Part shown: piece after piece, positions 1-8,896 of the stretch
How the letters are laid out: the number at the start of each line of letters is the position of its first letter
Position numbering within the stretch: the stretch's first letter is position 1
NCBI GenBank assembly: GCA_948567375.1
Contig: OX419758.1
Span: 50,411,001-50,475,000 of the forward strand
DNA from: Lunularia cruciata
Lineage: Eukaryota > Streptophyta > Marchantiopsida > Lunulariales > Lunulariaceae
Length of the DNA stretch: 64,000 nucleotides
Reading direction: 5' to 3'
Made by a program: the position numbers and the translations under genes
The notes under the pieces: generated by a model
Seen by the model: the letters and a program-made list of their open reading frames with translations, nothing else
The model's database searches: none
What the model was told of the DNA's origin: nothing

Positions 1-944
1 CAATTAAAGACAAAGTACCTTAACCCATCTAAATATACCACATATAAATATCTTGTTTCAAATACTTGTAATGAAAATCAAAATTGAATGGGTGAAGTTG
101 AAAAAGAAGCATTTGGATGGGTGGACCAAATATCTTTCAATTCAAAAAATGATCCAATAGGCAGAGCAAGAGGCAACTCAACAAAAAGCAATCTAGTGTG
201 TGGGCACCAAGCACCAAAAATTATTCTATCAAAAACAATGCACTGATTTATAGCACAAATTTATAATCTCTTAATGCAAATTTTGAGCAAGGCGCCACAT
301 TGCAAACTTAAGGAATTCTCAGTCTTTGATCAAACACAATTTGAATTTGATTCCTTCATAGAGATTGCAATTGAATTCCATTCCTTTAGGGAGTAGGGGA
401 TTTCAAGACATACTCTTCAAAATGGTAGCTTATGTACCTCCACCACTTGCACCTTTTACCACACTCATGACTAAAGCCAAATGCACTGGTCTACTAGCAA
501 TGCACTATCCACTAGTGTGAACACTCCTTCAAGTAAACCAAAGTGAGATGATGATAGGTTTAGAATGATTTGGCATCACTATGATGAAATTGTAGATTAT
601 CTAGCAGATCATGAACATTTCCAACAGATCTATTGAGGCACAAGTTAAAGACACATCCAAAAAAACATAACATTCAATTACATGGCAACTTTTCTATGAG
701 ATTTGGTATAGGGTTCCCGAGTCCATGAATTGTGATATGTAGAAGAAGAAATAGACTTGATACTTGAAATCGTATAAATTAGCAAGGAAGTAGCAAGGAA
801 ATAGAAAGACAATTGCACTGATGAAGGCCTCATGAAAAAGGAAATAAAACATACTATAGAGACAAACTATATAATTAGTGTCCTAAATTTTGCAAAATAG
901 ATGCTTTATTTGGAGGCCAAGCCAATATATCTCCACCAAAACTC
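1..944. other. Left edge: no gene recognised
   Basis: This is AT-rich sequence with almost no CG dinucleotides and no reading frame longer than a few dozen codons. I see no LTR, tRNA or known domain in it. Its base composition matches the decayed transposon DNA to its right. It probably belongs to the same old repeat layer as the coding relic at 945-1070, but that is inference. Confidence 0.5.
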
Positions 945-1070
945 ATGAATTTGGGGATGATGAGTGAGGTGAACCTCTATGAATGGTTGGGCAAGGAGGA
1001 TGGAGTGACACCACAACAAGAAGAAATATCCAAAGAAGACACTCCCTTATCAAGAACCTTGCAAGCTTAT
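945..1070 (+). pseudogene. Left part of an unrecognised reading frame split by element A
   Basis: There is an open frame of 42 codons from an ATG up to the 5' LTR of element A. It is rich in Glu, Lys and Gln. If element A and one copy of its CTTAT target duplication are taken out, the same frame continues at 9314 on the far side. It meets a TGA and a TAA within about 25 codons there, then runs on as a Lys/Glu-rich protein. The continuation shows that the element landed inside a pre-existing, probably already non-functional, reading frame. The apparent open frame continuing past 1070 is only read-through into the LTR. I do not recognise the product. Confidence 0.45.
1066..1070 (+). repeat. Target-site duplication, left copy (element A)
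   Basis: CTTAT directly precedes the 5' LTR. The identical CTTAT follows the 3' LTR at 9309-9313. A perfect 5-bp duplication is the usual signature of Ty3/gypsy integration and fixes both ends of element A. Confidence 0.93.
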
Positions 1071-1482
1071 TGTAACAATATGGAGTTTAGCGACAAAGTT
1101 GGTCGGACTTACGAAGTAGCACATAAGACAAATTAGCCTAGAATATTCCAAAAGTATCTAGGAAGCTTCTTGGGAAGCTTTTTGGCTAGCTTAGCTTGCC
1201 CCGCAAGTAAGTAGCTTCTAGAAGCTTCCAACTAGCTTAACTTGCACGTCAAGGAGGTGGCTTCTAGAAGGAAGCTTCTTGAGAAGCTTCCTAGTTAACT
1301 TGACTTGCACTCTAAGAAAGCGGCTTGAGGAAGCTTCTTGAGAAGCTTCTCAAGGGCTTTGTATGCTACCTATAAATTCCAAAGCCAAAGCTTATGCTAG
1401 GCATTTAGATTTTTCCCTCATTCAAGTGTCTCAATGTGAGTTTCCATTCTCCTATTTCTTTCTTTGGTCTTGGTCTTTTACA
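1071..1482 (+). repeat. 5' LTR of element A
   Basis: The LTR is 412 bp, TG...CA. It begins TGTAACAATATGG and ends TTTTACA, followed after one base by the primer-binding site. It carries repeated palindromic AAGCTTC blocks in U3 and a TATAAAT at 1371-1377. The matching 3' LTR is at 8897-9308 and has exactly the same length. Confidence 0.95.
1160..1377 (+). promoter_or_regulatory. LTR promoter: heat-shock-element-like modules plus TATA box
   Basis: The sequence shows repeated inverted GAA/TTC modules with the 5-bp phasing of heat shock elements. A perfect nTTCnnGAAnnTTCn lies at 1215-1229. Further GAAnnTTC or TTCnnGAA pairs lie at 1162-1169, 1262-1269, 1271-1278, 1283-1290, 1330-1337 and 1342-1349. 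A TATAAAT box follows at 1371-1377, about 20 bp after the last module. The same layout is kept in the 3' LTR (perfect site 9041-9055, TATA at 9197-9204) and partly in element B. Heat-responsive LTRs of this kind are known in plants (ONSEN of Arabidopsis). Heat activation here is inference from motif phasing only. Confidence 0.55.
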
Positions 1483-1483
1483 T

Positions 1484-1495
1484 TGGTATCAGAGC
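1484..1495 (+). other. Primer-binding site (initiator Met-tRNA type)
   Basis: TGGTATCAGAGC follows the 5' LTR after one base. It is the standard primer site complementary to the 3' end of initiator methionine tRNA used by many plant LTR retrotransposons. It confirms the LTR end and the plus orientation. Confidence 0.92.
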
Positions 1496-1757
1496 AAGAA
1501 TGGGATGGATGGAATTTATGGACCACCAAATCCAGTTCCACCAAACCACTGGGATTTTCATGTCTAAATATTACCTAAGCACTGCTTCACACAATTCATC
1601 ACCGCACGCTTTGGGTAAGATTTTCTACATATGATCACCGTGTTCGAGGAACCCTTGATACTTCCGGTTGGAGAAAGGTGGACGTGCTGTATCTATGTGT
1701 TAATCAATTAGATAAATTGAGATTAGTAGGATAGAGTAGTAGGATAGAGTAGTAGTT

Positions 1758-2640
1758 ATGGCGGCAATACCGGACGTTATCCTTGCGATGCAACAACAAA
1801 TCGAGCACCTTACTTGATTGTTGGATGAACAAGACCAACAACAATGAGAGCATATAGAGAGAGCGCCAATCCGAGATGTAGAAGATTGTATTTGATTTCC
1901 AAAATCTAAGGTATTTGAAGGCAAGAATCTTCCGAGCAAAGTGGAGAATTTTGTGTTTGATTATGAACGTGACTTTGAAGCCACCAATCTTCAAGATGAA
2001 CAGAAATAGATTCTCTTGGCTTCTAGCCAATTGGATGGTGTGGCAAAACTTTGGTGGCAATTCCGAGTGGAGTGAGCTGAATGATAGATTGTTGCACCAA
2101 TCTTGACATGGAAAAAATTCAAGGATGCAATACTTGGTCAATTTCAAACTATAAATGCCACCCGAGATAAATTGGCGGAGTTGAAGCAGATTGGCTCAGT
2201 AAGAGGTTACATACACAATTTCAGAACATCATCATGCAAGTTCCAGATATACAAGAAGGAGAAGTTCTAGATTGATTTGTGTGGGGATTGAAGTCACAAA
2301 CCAAATTGGAGGTGACCATACGAGAATCATAAAACATAGAAGAAGCCATGCAATTGGCTGAGCACTTTGATTCCTTGGTTGCGACAACTTGGTCTTGACC
2401 TCGACTTACACCAAGCTTACCAGTAAAATACGCATGGGTAGAAGAACCAGCACCAATGGAGATTGATGCTATCCAATAGAGGCCACTTGGTGTAGTAAAT
2501 AGAGAAAGATTGCAACAAAATGGAGGTTGTTTTTATTTTTGCCAAGTTGGACATTGCATCGCTGAATGTCCATTGAGGAATGGGTGACCTCAACAAGTTG
2601 CCCAGATGGAGTTTGTGGAACTGAATGATTAGGGAAACAA
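1758..2640 (+). pseudogene. gag pseudogene of element A with variant zinc knuckle
   Basis: From an ATG at 1758, in the usual position after the leader, a gag-like frame can be followed through many stops (for example TGA at 1815, 1845 and 1893). A central stretch with the motif KLWWQF and a later LAELKQIGSVRGYI is typical of retrotransposon gag. The nucleocapsid knuckle lies at 2528-2569 and reads C-X3-C-X3-H-X4-C instead of the common C-X2-C-X4-H-X4-C. The same spacing is seen in element B. Gag would form the virus-like particle and bind the RNA, but this copy is dead. Confidence 0.8.
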
Positions 2641-2739
2641 AGAATCCCAATAGGAGATTTTGAGCCGTCTATTGGGAGCTTGATTAGTTCCAATGGGATT
2701 GAAGGCTTGAACTATGCAAGTTTGCTTCACTTGCAAGGT

Positions 2740-3116
2740 ATGATATCTAATTGGGGTTGTAGGATTTTGGTTGATTCTTGAAGTTCAGAGAATTGCATGT
2801 CTATGCAAGTAGCAAAGGAATTGGGTATTCCTATCAAGCCAGTGATTGGAAGTAGTTTGATGATGGCGGATGGTAGAAAGGTTCTGCATTCCGCACCTCA
2901 CATCTTGTTACTTTCAAGATTGGGAAGGAGTATTTGGAGTGTATGAGGTTTGTAGTGGCACCTCTACACTATGATATCATTCTAGGTCTACCTTGGCTTG
3001 AACATCATAAGGTTGAATTTGATTGGACCCAACACCAAATTCAAGTACAACACCAAAGTAGGAATTTCCGATTAGGTTGTCTGGCACCTCTTAGTAAGAC
3101 ACCTAAGAATAGTCAG
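2740..3116 (+). pseudogene. Aspartic protease region of element A
   Basis: The active-site neighbourhood is visible as ILVDS followed by a TGA and then SS, with the catalytic Asp codon at 2773-2775. The stop at 2779-2781 replaces the expected Gly of the D-S/T-G motif. Downstream the family signature YDIILGLPWLEHH can be read at about 2970-3008, in the frame open from 2934. The enzyme would cleave the Gag-Pol polyprotein. The stop in the catalytic motif makes this copy inactive. Confidence 0.82.
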
Positions 3117-3296
3117 TCCCAAGATGGAAAGTTTGTCAAGAAGGTAGCCTTAGAGCAAACCTTGAAGGGAGTGGAGTCCCAAGATGAGAATTTTGCCAAG
3201 AAGGCAACCATGGAGCAAGCTTGGAAGAGAGATGAGTCCCTAGAAGGGAAGTTGGTTAGTAAAGCAACCATGGAGCAAGCTTTGGAGGAAGATAAG
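3117..3296 (+). repeat. Three 60-bp tandem repeats in the protease-RT linker
   Basis: Three consecutive 60-bp units start at 3117, 3177 and 3237. They encode three 20-residue repeats in frame with the protease end, with a shared core of the type KxAxxEQAxxxxES. Element B has only one such unit at the corresponding place, so the linker expanded in this copy or lineage. The frame stays open through all three units. The function of the linker is unknown. Confidence 0.8.
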
Positions 3297-3446
3297 TCTA
3301 TATTCATGGTGTGGATCAAGCAGATTGCACAAGAACAATTGGAGGGGAGCCAAGAGCCTCATCAAGCAATGGTTGATCGGATAGTTCAAGAGTTTGTAGA
3401 CGTGTTTTTGGATGATTTGCCAAAGGGATTACCCTCTGATTGAGGT

Positions 3447-3990
3447 ATGCCCTTCAAGATCAAGTTATTGCCACTGAGTAGACCGATCTATCGACTCTCA
3501 CCAAAGGAGTTGGAGGAGTTGCAAACAACACTTATAGAGTTGTTGGAGAAGGACTTCATAGAACATAGTACCTCTCCTTGGGGAGCATCGGTACTATTTG
3601 TTCCAAAGAAGGATGGAGTACTTTGTTTTTGTATTGATTATTGTGGGCTCAATAAGCAAACCGTGAAGAATGCATATTTCTTGCCTCAAATCGATGACTT
3701 ACTTGATCAACTAAGTGGAGCACGCTACTTTTCCAAGTTGGATCTTTGTAGCAACTATTGGCAAATTCCTATTGATAGAGAGGATGTGCAAAAGACTGCC
3801 TTTTGTACAAGGTATGGACATTTTGAGTAGAGAGTTCTACCTTTTGGACTCACTAATTCTCTAGTAGTCTTCATGGATCAGATGCATCGGGTGTTGGATG
3901 GACTATTGGATCAGTCAGTGGGATGATATCTTAATTTATCTTAATTTCTAAGACAAAGTTAGAACACGTGAATCATGTGCAAGAAGTCCT
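3447..3990 (+). pseudogene. Reverse transcriptase of element A
   Basis: An open stretch at 3447-3830 carries the N-terminal RT motifs: VPKKDG, the CIDY-GLNK box, [27 protein letters not shown] and [12 protein letters not shown]. After a TAG at 3828 the frame continues with LPFGLTNS. The catalytic YxDD block near 3920-3940 is damaged: DDILIY is still readable but the preceding Tyr-x is lost. The enzyme would copy the element RNA into DNA. Confidence 0.9.
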
Positions 3991-4005
3991 AAGACAACTA
4001 CGACA

Positions 4006-4700
4006 ATGAAATTTTATTGCAAGAAGTCGAAGTGTGCCTTTTGGCAGAAGGAGGTTACCTTCTTGGTCATAAGATCTCATAAGAGGGGATCAAGATGGAA
4101 GAAGAGAAAATCAAGGCCATTATTGATTGGCCTACACCAAAGGATGCTACAAATATACGGGCATTCAATGGATTGGCCAGTTTTTACCGATGGTTCATCC
4201 ATTATTATGCTCATGTGGCTGCACCATTGACTGAACTCTTGGGAAAGAACTTGAGTTTCCAGTGGACCACCAAGTATGAAGAAGCATTCTAGAAGTTAAG
4301 GCATATGGTGTCTTCAAGACCCATTCTTCAACTACCTTGTGTGGTTGATTTTGATGCTTCTAACTTTGCAATTGGAGCCGTGATGCAACAAGAATTCCCA
4401 GATGGACTCCATCCCATTGCCTTTGTGTCTCACCGACTCAATATGGCTAAACTAAACTACTCTACTCAAGACCAAGAACAACTTGCAATGGTATACACTA
4501 CCAAGGTATGGAGGCATTACCTCTTGGGGAAACAAGTGATCACGTGAACTGATCACAAACCATTGTTGCAGACCTTACACTTGGAACACATGAAGAGTTG
4601 ACATTATTGATGGGAGGAACAACTCCAATTGTATGATATCAAACTTGATTACAAACTAGGTCGGTTCCATGTCATCCCTGATGCTTTATCATGACAATCC
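4006..4700 (+). pseudogene. RT thumb/connection and RNase H of element A
   Basis: The segment starts with KFYCKKSKCAFWQKEVTFL, the family's post-RT signature. It continues with IIDWPTPKDATNIRAFNGL and FYRWFI, and then the RNase H core VDFDASNFAIGAVMQQ (4342-4392) and TDHKPLLQTLH (4549-4581). Several single stops and shifts interrupt it, at 4229, 4290 and 4545 among others. RNase H removes the RNA strand during reverse transcription. Confidence 0.88.
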
Positions 4701-4739
4701 GATTTGAAGTCTCTTCCTCTTATCACCATGGCAATTTCA

Positions 4740-5607
4740 ACGGTGTTAGTTGACTCCAAGGTCCAAAACAAGTTTTAGTCAGCTCTACACCAAGATCTCT
4801 TCTTCCAAATGGTACATGGTCACCTTACGGCATGCGATAAGGAGTACAACACCTTCTCCATCAAGTAGGGCCTTTTATTCCATGAGGACCAGATCTATGT
4901 TCCAGCTAAAAGTGATCTTCAACTTGTGTGCCTTCAAGAAGCCCATGATTTACCCATGGTGGTCACATGGATGTGGACAAGACCTTGGGTACCCTCCAAC
5001 ATCAATGGTGTTGGCCCAACATGACACAAGATGTTTGAGAATTTGTCTGATCATGTGAGAGCTGCCAATGTAACAAGGCCAGCAACCAGAAGCCGAGTGG
5101 ACTCCTTCAACTACTTGCCATTCCATCCGCTCGCTGGGAGCATGTGAGCTTGGATCTCATCACATCTTTGCCAAAGACAAAACAATGACACACCGCAATC
5201 ATGGTGTTTGTGGATAAGCTTAGTAAGCAAAACCACTTGGCACCAACCTGTGATACCATGGATGCTCCAACCTTAGTGCAAATCTACTTCAAAAATATCT
5301 TCAAGCATCATGGGATGCCATGTGTACTCATCTTTGATTGTGATCCTTGATTTACTGGGAAGTTTTGGCAAGCACTTTTCCAGATACTTTGGCACCAAGC
5401 TTGCTTTGTCCATGGCCTATCATCCTCAAACTAATGGACAAACCAAATGTGCAAATTGTACATTGGAGGATATGCTACGTGCCTTTGTCAATGTCCACCG
5501 TACCAATTGGGATGAATGTCTTGCAGTTGCAGAATTTGCCTACAACAATTCCAAACAAGCAAGCACCGGATTTTCTCCCTTCTTTCTCAATTTTGGCTAA
5601 GATCCGC
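4740..5607 (+). pseudogene. Integrase of element A, N-terminal and catalytic parts
   Basis: The catalytic core is recognisable by LDLITSLPKTK (first Asp codon near 5153), then FDCDP followed by a TGA and FTGKFW (5335-5362). The open stretch from 5310 carries MAYHPQTNGQTKCANCTLEDMLRAFV and FAYNNSKQASTGFSPF, which holds the third acidic residue. The TGA at 5348 sits where the family has Arg in DRDPRF. The C-terminal part is displaced to 8262 onward by insert E. The enzyme would insert the cDNA into the host chromosome. Confidence 0.9.
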
Positions 5608-6076
5608 TGTCGTTGGGAAAATAGCCCACGTGTACCCTTGAGGTTTTTGGTGTGATGAATTTTCTTTTCTCTTTTATTTGTTGTAAGGAACAGGGATTTA
5701 TGATAATATATCTCGGGTGTGGTTTTGCTATCTTGTTTTGGGAGAAAGTGAGGAGACAGAGAAGGGCTGAGGGTTTTCACAAAATGCCAAAAGATTTTGA
5801 GAGGGTTTGGCAGAGGATTTCGAGAGGAGTGGCAGAAATTTTCGGGAGAAGAAAGGAGTAGGGTTTTTTTTTTAAAAGGGACAGAGGAGTTTCGGGAGAA
5901 AAAGGGTTTTTTTTTTTTCTTTTTTTTTTCTTTTTTTCGGGAATGACAGGAGGAGTTTGGGGGCAGAGGACAGAAGGTGTGCAGGAAGGAAGTGAATCGA
6001 AAGGGGCTGGAATGATCAGGAAGGAGTAGTCATGAAGGCTTTTTAGGGAAAGAGGAAAAATCAGGAGAAAAAATTT

Positions 6077-6343
6077 CGAGTTGGACAGGAGAGGGTTTGG
6101 CAGGAGGAGAAATTCTCGAGAAGCTGGAGGGTTTGGACAGAGGAACACACACAGGAGAGAAATTTCGAGTTGGACAGGAGAGGGTTTGGCAGGAGGAGAA
6201 ATTCTCGAGAAGCTGGAGGGTTTGGACAGAGGAACACACACAGGAGAGGATTTTCGAGTTGGACAGGAGGGCTTGAGAGTGCAGGGGAGAAAATTTCTCG
6301 AGAACTGAAGGGTGGAAGAGGAACAATCAGGTCCAGGATTTTT
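6077..6343 (+). repeat. Insert E array 1: 89-bp unit, about 2-3 copies
   Basis: The block starting TTCGAGTTGGACAGGAG recurs at 6077, 6166 and 6255, a period of 89 bp. The first two copies are almost identical. The third diverges after about 20 bp into the next array. All units share an AATTTCGAG core that also appears in the following arrays. Confidence 0.88.
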
Positions 6344-6364
6344 GAGTTGGACAGGAGAGGAATT

Positions 6365-6665
6365 TCGAAATGTGAGAGTGCAGGGCTGTGCTTGGGCCAG
6401 GAGAGCAATTTCAAAATGTGAGAGTGCAGGGCTGTGCTTGGACCAGGAGAGAAATTTCGAAATGTGAGAGTGCAGGGCTGTGCTTGGACCAGGAGAGCAA
6501 TTTTGAAATGTGAGAGTGCAGGGCTGTGCTTGGACCAGGAGAGAAATTTTGAAATGTGAGAGTGCAGGGCTGTGCTTGGACCAGGAGAGGAATTTTCAAA
6601 AGGTGAGAGTGCAGGCTGTGCTTGGACCAGGAGAGGAATTTTCGAAATGTGAAAGTGCAGGGCAG
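6365..6665 (+). repeat. Insert E array 2: 46-bp unit, about 6.5 copies
   Basis: GTGAGAGTGCAGGGCTGTG starts at 6372, 6418, 6464, 6510, 6556 and about 6603, with a diverged copy at 6649. The period is 46 bp. Units differ at only a few sites, and their AATTTCGAAA portion alternates between intact CG and TG/CA. Confidence 0.9.
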
Positions 6666-7065
6666 AAAGTGTTTTCATGAAGGCAATTTTCGCAGGAATG
6701 TGAGGGCTTGAAAGTGCAGGGCAGAAAGTGTTTTCATGAAGGCAATTTTTGCAGGACTGTGATGGGTTTTGGTGAGGTGCATGAAGGCAATTTTCGCAGG
6801 AATGTGAGGGCTTGAAAGTGCAGGGCAGAAAGTGTTTCATGAAGGCAATTTTCGCAGGACTGTGATGGGTTTTGGTGAGGTGCATGAAGGCAATTTTCGC
6901 AGGAATGTGAGGGCTTGAAAGTGCAGGGCAGAAAGTGTTTCAAGAAGGCAATTTTCGCAGGACTGTGAAGGGGTTTGTGAGGGCTGCACGAAGACAAATT
7001 TTGCAGCAATGTGAAGTGGTTTGGTGAGGTTGCAAGAAGACAATTTTAGCAGGTACTGTTAGGGA
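6650..7065 (+). repeat. Insert E array 3: mixed units with a CATGAAGGCAATTTTCGCAGG core
   Basis: CATGAAGGCAATTTTCGCAG or a close variant recurs at least six times, alternating between two kinds of following sequence (AATGTGAGGGCTTGAAAGTG and ACTGTGATGGGTTTTGG). This gives a higher-order repeat of about 100-120 bp. The long minus-strand frames here (up to 274 codons at 6061-6885) are by-products of repetition rather than a recognisable protein. Confidence 0.85.
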
Positions 7066-7139
7066 CTTGAGAGTGCAGGGGAGAGAAAGGTTTCTTCTTG
7101 AAGGAATGAACAAATGTGCAGGAGAGGAAGTGCTTGGAC

Positions 7140-7450
7140 AGAAGGGCAATTTTCGCAGGTCTGAAGGGCAGGCTGCAGGAGTAGCAAAAGAAACTCTCAC
7201 AAAGGTGAGAACAGGACTGAAGAAGAGGGATTTATGTGTGAAAATGTTGATAGAGTGTTGAGGGACAGAATTGGAAAGAGAATTTTCGCAGGTCTGAAGG
7301 GCAGGCTGCAAGAGTAGCAAAAGAAACTCTCACGAAGGTGAGAACAGGACTGAGGAAGAGAGATTTCAATGTGAAAATGTTGATAGAGTGTTGAGGGACA
7401 GAATTGGAGAGGAATTTTCGCAGGTCTGAAGGGGATTTGCTGCAGAAGTT
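7140..7450 (+). repeat. Insert E array 4: about 132-136-bp unit, 2.3 copies
   Basis: TTTTCGCAGGTCTGAAGGG occurs at about 7150, 7286 and 7418. The intervening sequence (AAAAGAAACTCTCAC..AAGGTGAGAACAGGACTGA) is conserved between copies. Sequence 7450-8256 after the array is single-copy within the window and shows no recognisable domain. Confidence 0.85.
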
Positions 7451-8261
7451 GCCAAAGGATAATCTCCCGAAGGTGAGGATAGGAGTGAAGAAGAAAGATA
7501 TAATTTTTTTGGGAAGATGTTGTGAAGAGTGACTAAACAGGCAGTGATAGGAGCTAGTCAGGAAGAAAAGGAGGAGAATTTCGAGGTGGCTCAGCTCATC
7601 TGGAACAAAGGCAAGAAAGATTTGAAGTTGGTTGGCCTGTCTGAATGGAGTGAATCTGATATGCAAAATAGGGCATAGGAGAATGAAGAGGTTCGGAGGG
7701 TGAATTGCCTTGCCTGCTGCCGGACAGAATATATGTGAACTGCCGGCTGAGTTGATGATCAGTTGCAACCTTAGGGCAGGCATTGTCTTGACTAGAACTA
7801 TTTGACTTATCCAACCTTGTGAACGTTGTTGTTGAAACTCCTGTGAATGATGAATCTTGGAAGCGGATTGTGTTATGAATTGTGACTAGAGTTGAGGAAA
7901 ACTCCATTCTAGGAACTCTCAGTCCGGTCCATGTGAATAGCCTAAGTAAATGATCTGGAGGCCCGGGTTTATGTTTGGTTAGATCACTCAGTTGTTGTTT
8001 CTTTTATTTTATTAAAGGGCCACCTGACCTAGGTCTATGAACTGCCAGATCCCAAACCATAGCTTGAACCTGACGTGAAAATAGAATATGAGACCAGGCA
8101 GAGGTAGAAACCATAACACCAGACTAGCATGACAAGATTAAATTTATGAAAGTCAAGGATAAAACAAAACCTTCAGGGAGAGCCAACCTTAGGGAAAACT
8201 AAGCACAAGCAGCCATGTGCTCGGCGCACTCTCGAGACCAAACGTTCCCCACAACACCGCT

Positions 8262-8890
8262 TGTTCCAGATTCTCTTCTTGCTCCTCCTCCATCTCAAGT
8301 TTGTCATACTTCCACATTCTTGACCACTATATCCCACTCTCTCCAACAAGCTAAGTCTCACCTCCTTGTTGCTCAGAATCGCCAAAAACAATATGCGGAC
8401 CACCATTGTTGTGATCTCACTTTGAAGTCGGTGATAAAGTCATGCTATCCTCTAGTAACCTCACTTTCCCACTTGATACCCAAGTTTGTAAACTTGCCCC
8501 TAATTGGATAGGACCCTTTGATATCACCCAAATTGTCTCTCTTGTTGCTTATCGACTTGCCTTGCCTTGTCATATGCGTATCCATCCTTTCTTTCATGTT
8601 TCTAAGTTGAAACCCTTTGTTCCTAAACCCTCTTCCTTTCCTCTTGAGTCCAACCTCCCCCTCTTCATGTTCCTATCAATGATCATGAGGAGTATGAAGT
8701 TGATCGTATCCTTGCACGTCGCCATATTCAACAAGGCCATCGCCAACATATGGAGTACAAGGTCCTTTGGAAAGGGTATCCCCTTCATGATGCCACATGG
8801 GAACCTCTTTCGAACCTCCAGAATACACAAACGGCCATCCAAGAATTTGAAGCTTCACTGGCAACAAGGACGTCACCAACTAGCGGCAGG
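8262..8890 (+). pseudogene. Integrase C-terminal region and chromodomain of element A
   Basis: This continues the integrase after insert E. The text PDSLLAPPPS and LLVAQNRQKQYAD matches the corresponding part of element B. Then come the GPFDITQIV and HPFFHVSKLKPF stretches of the integrase C-terminal domain. A chromodomain ends at about 8870: MEYKVLWKGYPLHDATWEP is read at 8750-8806, preceded in other frames by the HEEYEVD-type start near 8685. The aromatic and acidic residues of a chromodomain (YxVxWKGY, xxATWEP) are present. In chromoviruses this domain steers integration to methylated histone H3 chromatin. Frameshifts make this copy non-functional. Confidence 0.88.
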
Positions 8891-8896
8891 AGAATA
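8885..8896 (+). other. Polypurine tract of element A
   Basis: GGCAGGAGAATA directly precedes the 3' LTR. The corresponding tract in element B (minus strand, complement of 12410-12421) is AATGGAGGAATA. A purine run next to the 3' LTR primes plus-strand DNA synthesis. Confidence 0.75.

Larger units (their letters stand above)
5608..8256. mobile_element. Insert E: 2.65-kb repeat-rich insertion inside the integrase of element A
   Basis: Comparison with element B shows where the integrase gene should be continuous, and this block is extra. Its ends are near-inverted: TGTCGTTGGGAA at the left, and the complement of the right end starts TGTTGTGGGGAA. The tetranucleotide CCGC flanks both sides (5604-5607 and 8257-8260; CCGCT if the shared T is counted). 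TG...CA-type ends and a 4-5 bp duplication fit a solo LTR or another product of a retroviral-type integrase. A non-autonomous DNA transposon is also possible. No transposase or gag-pol is visible. The plus strand is strikingly purine-rich and keeps many CG dinucleotides, unlike the host element, so it is younger. Confidence 0.75.

Noticed and set aside
1363-1578. 71-codon frame across the 5' LTR end and primer site
   Set aside because: It crosses the LTR/primer-site junction and has no counterpart in gag.
6365-6665. Regularly spaced 46-bp repeats that could suggest a CRISPR array
   Set aside because: The repeats are directly adjacent with no unique spacers, there are no cas genes, and the context is a plant nuclear transposon.
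6061-6885. A 274-codon open frame on the minus strand with Cys/Pro/His-rich repeats
   Set aside because: It lies entirely inside the tandem arrays of insert E. Its periodicity follows the DNA units, other frames in the array are also open, and no domain is recognisable.
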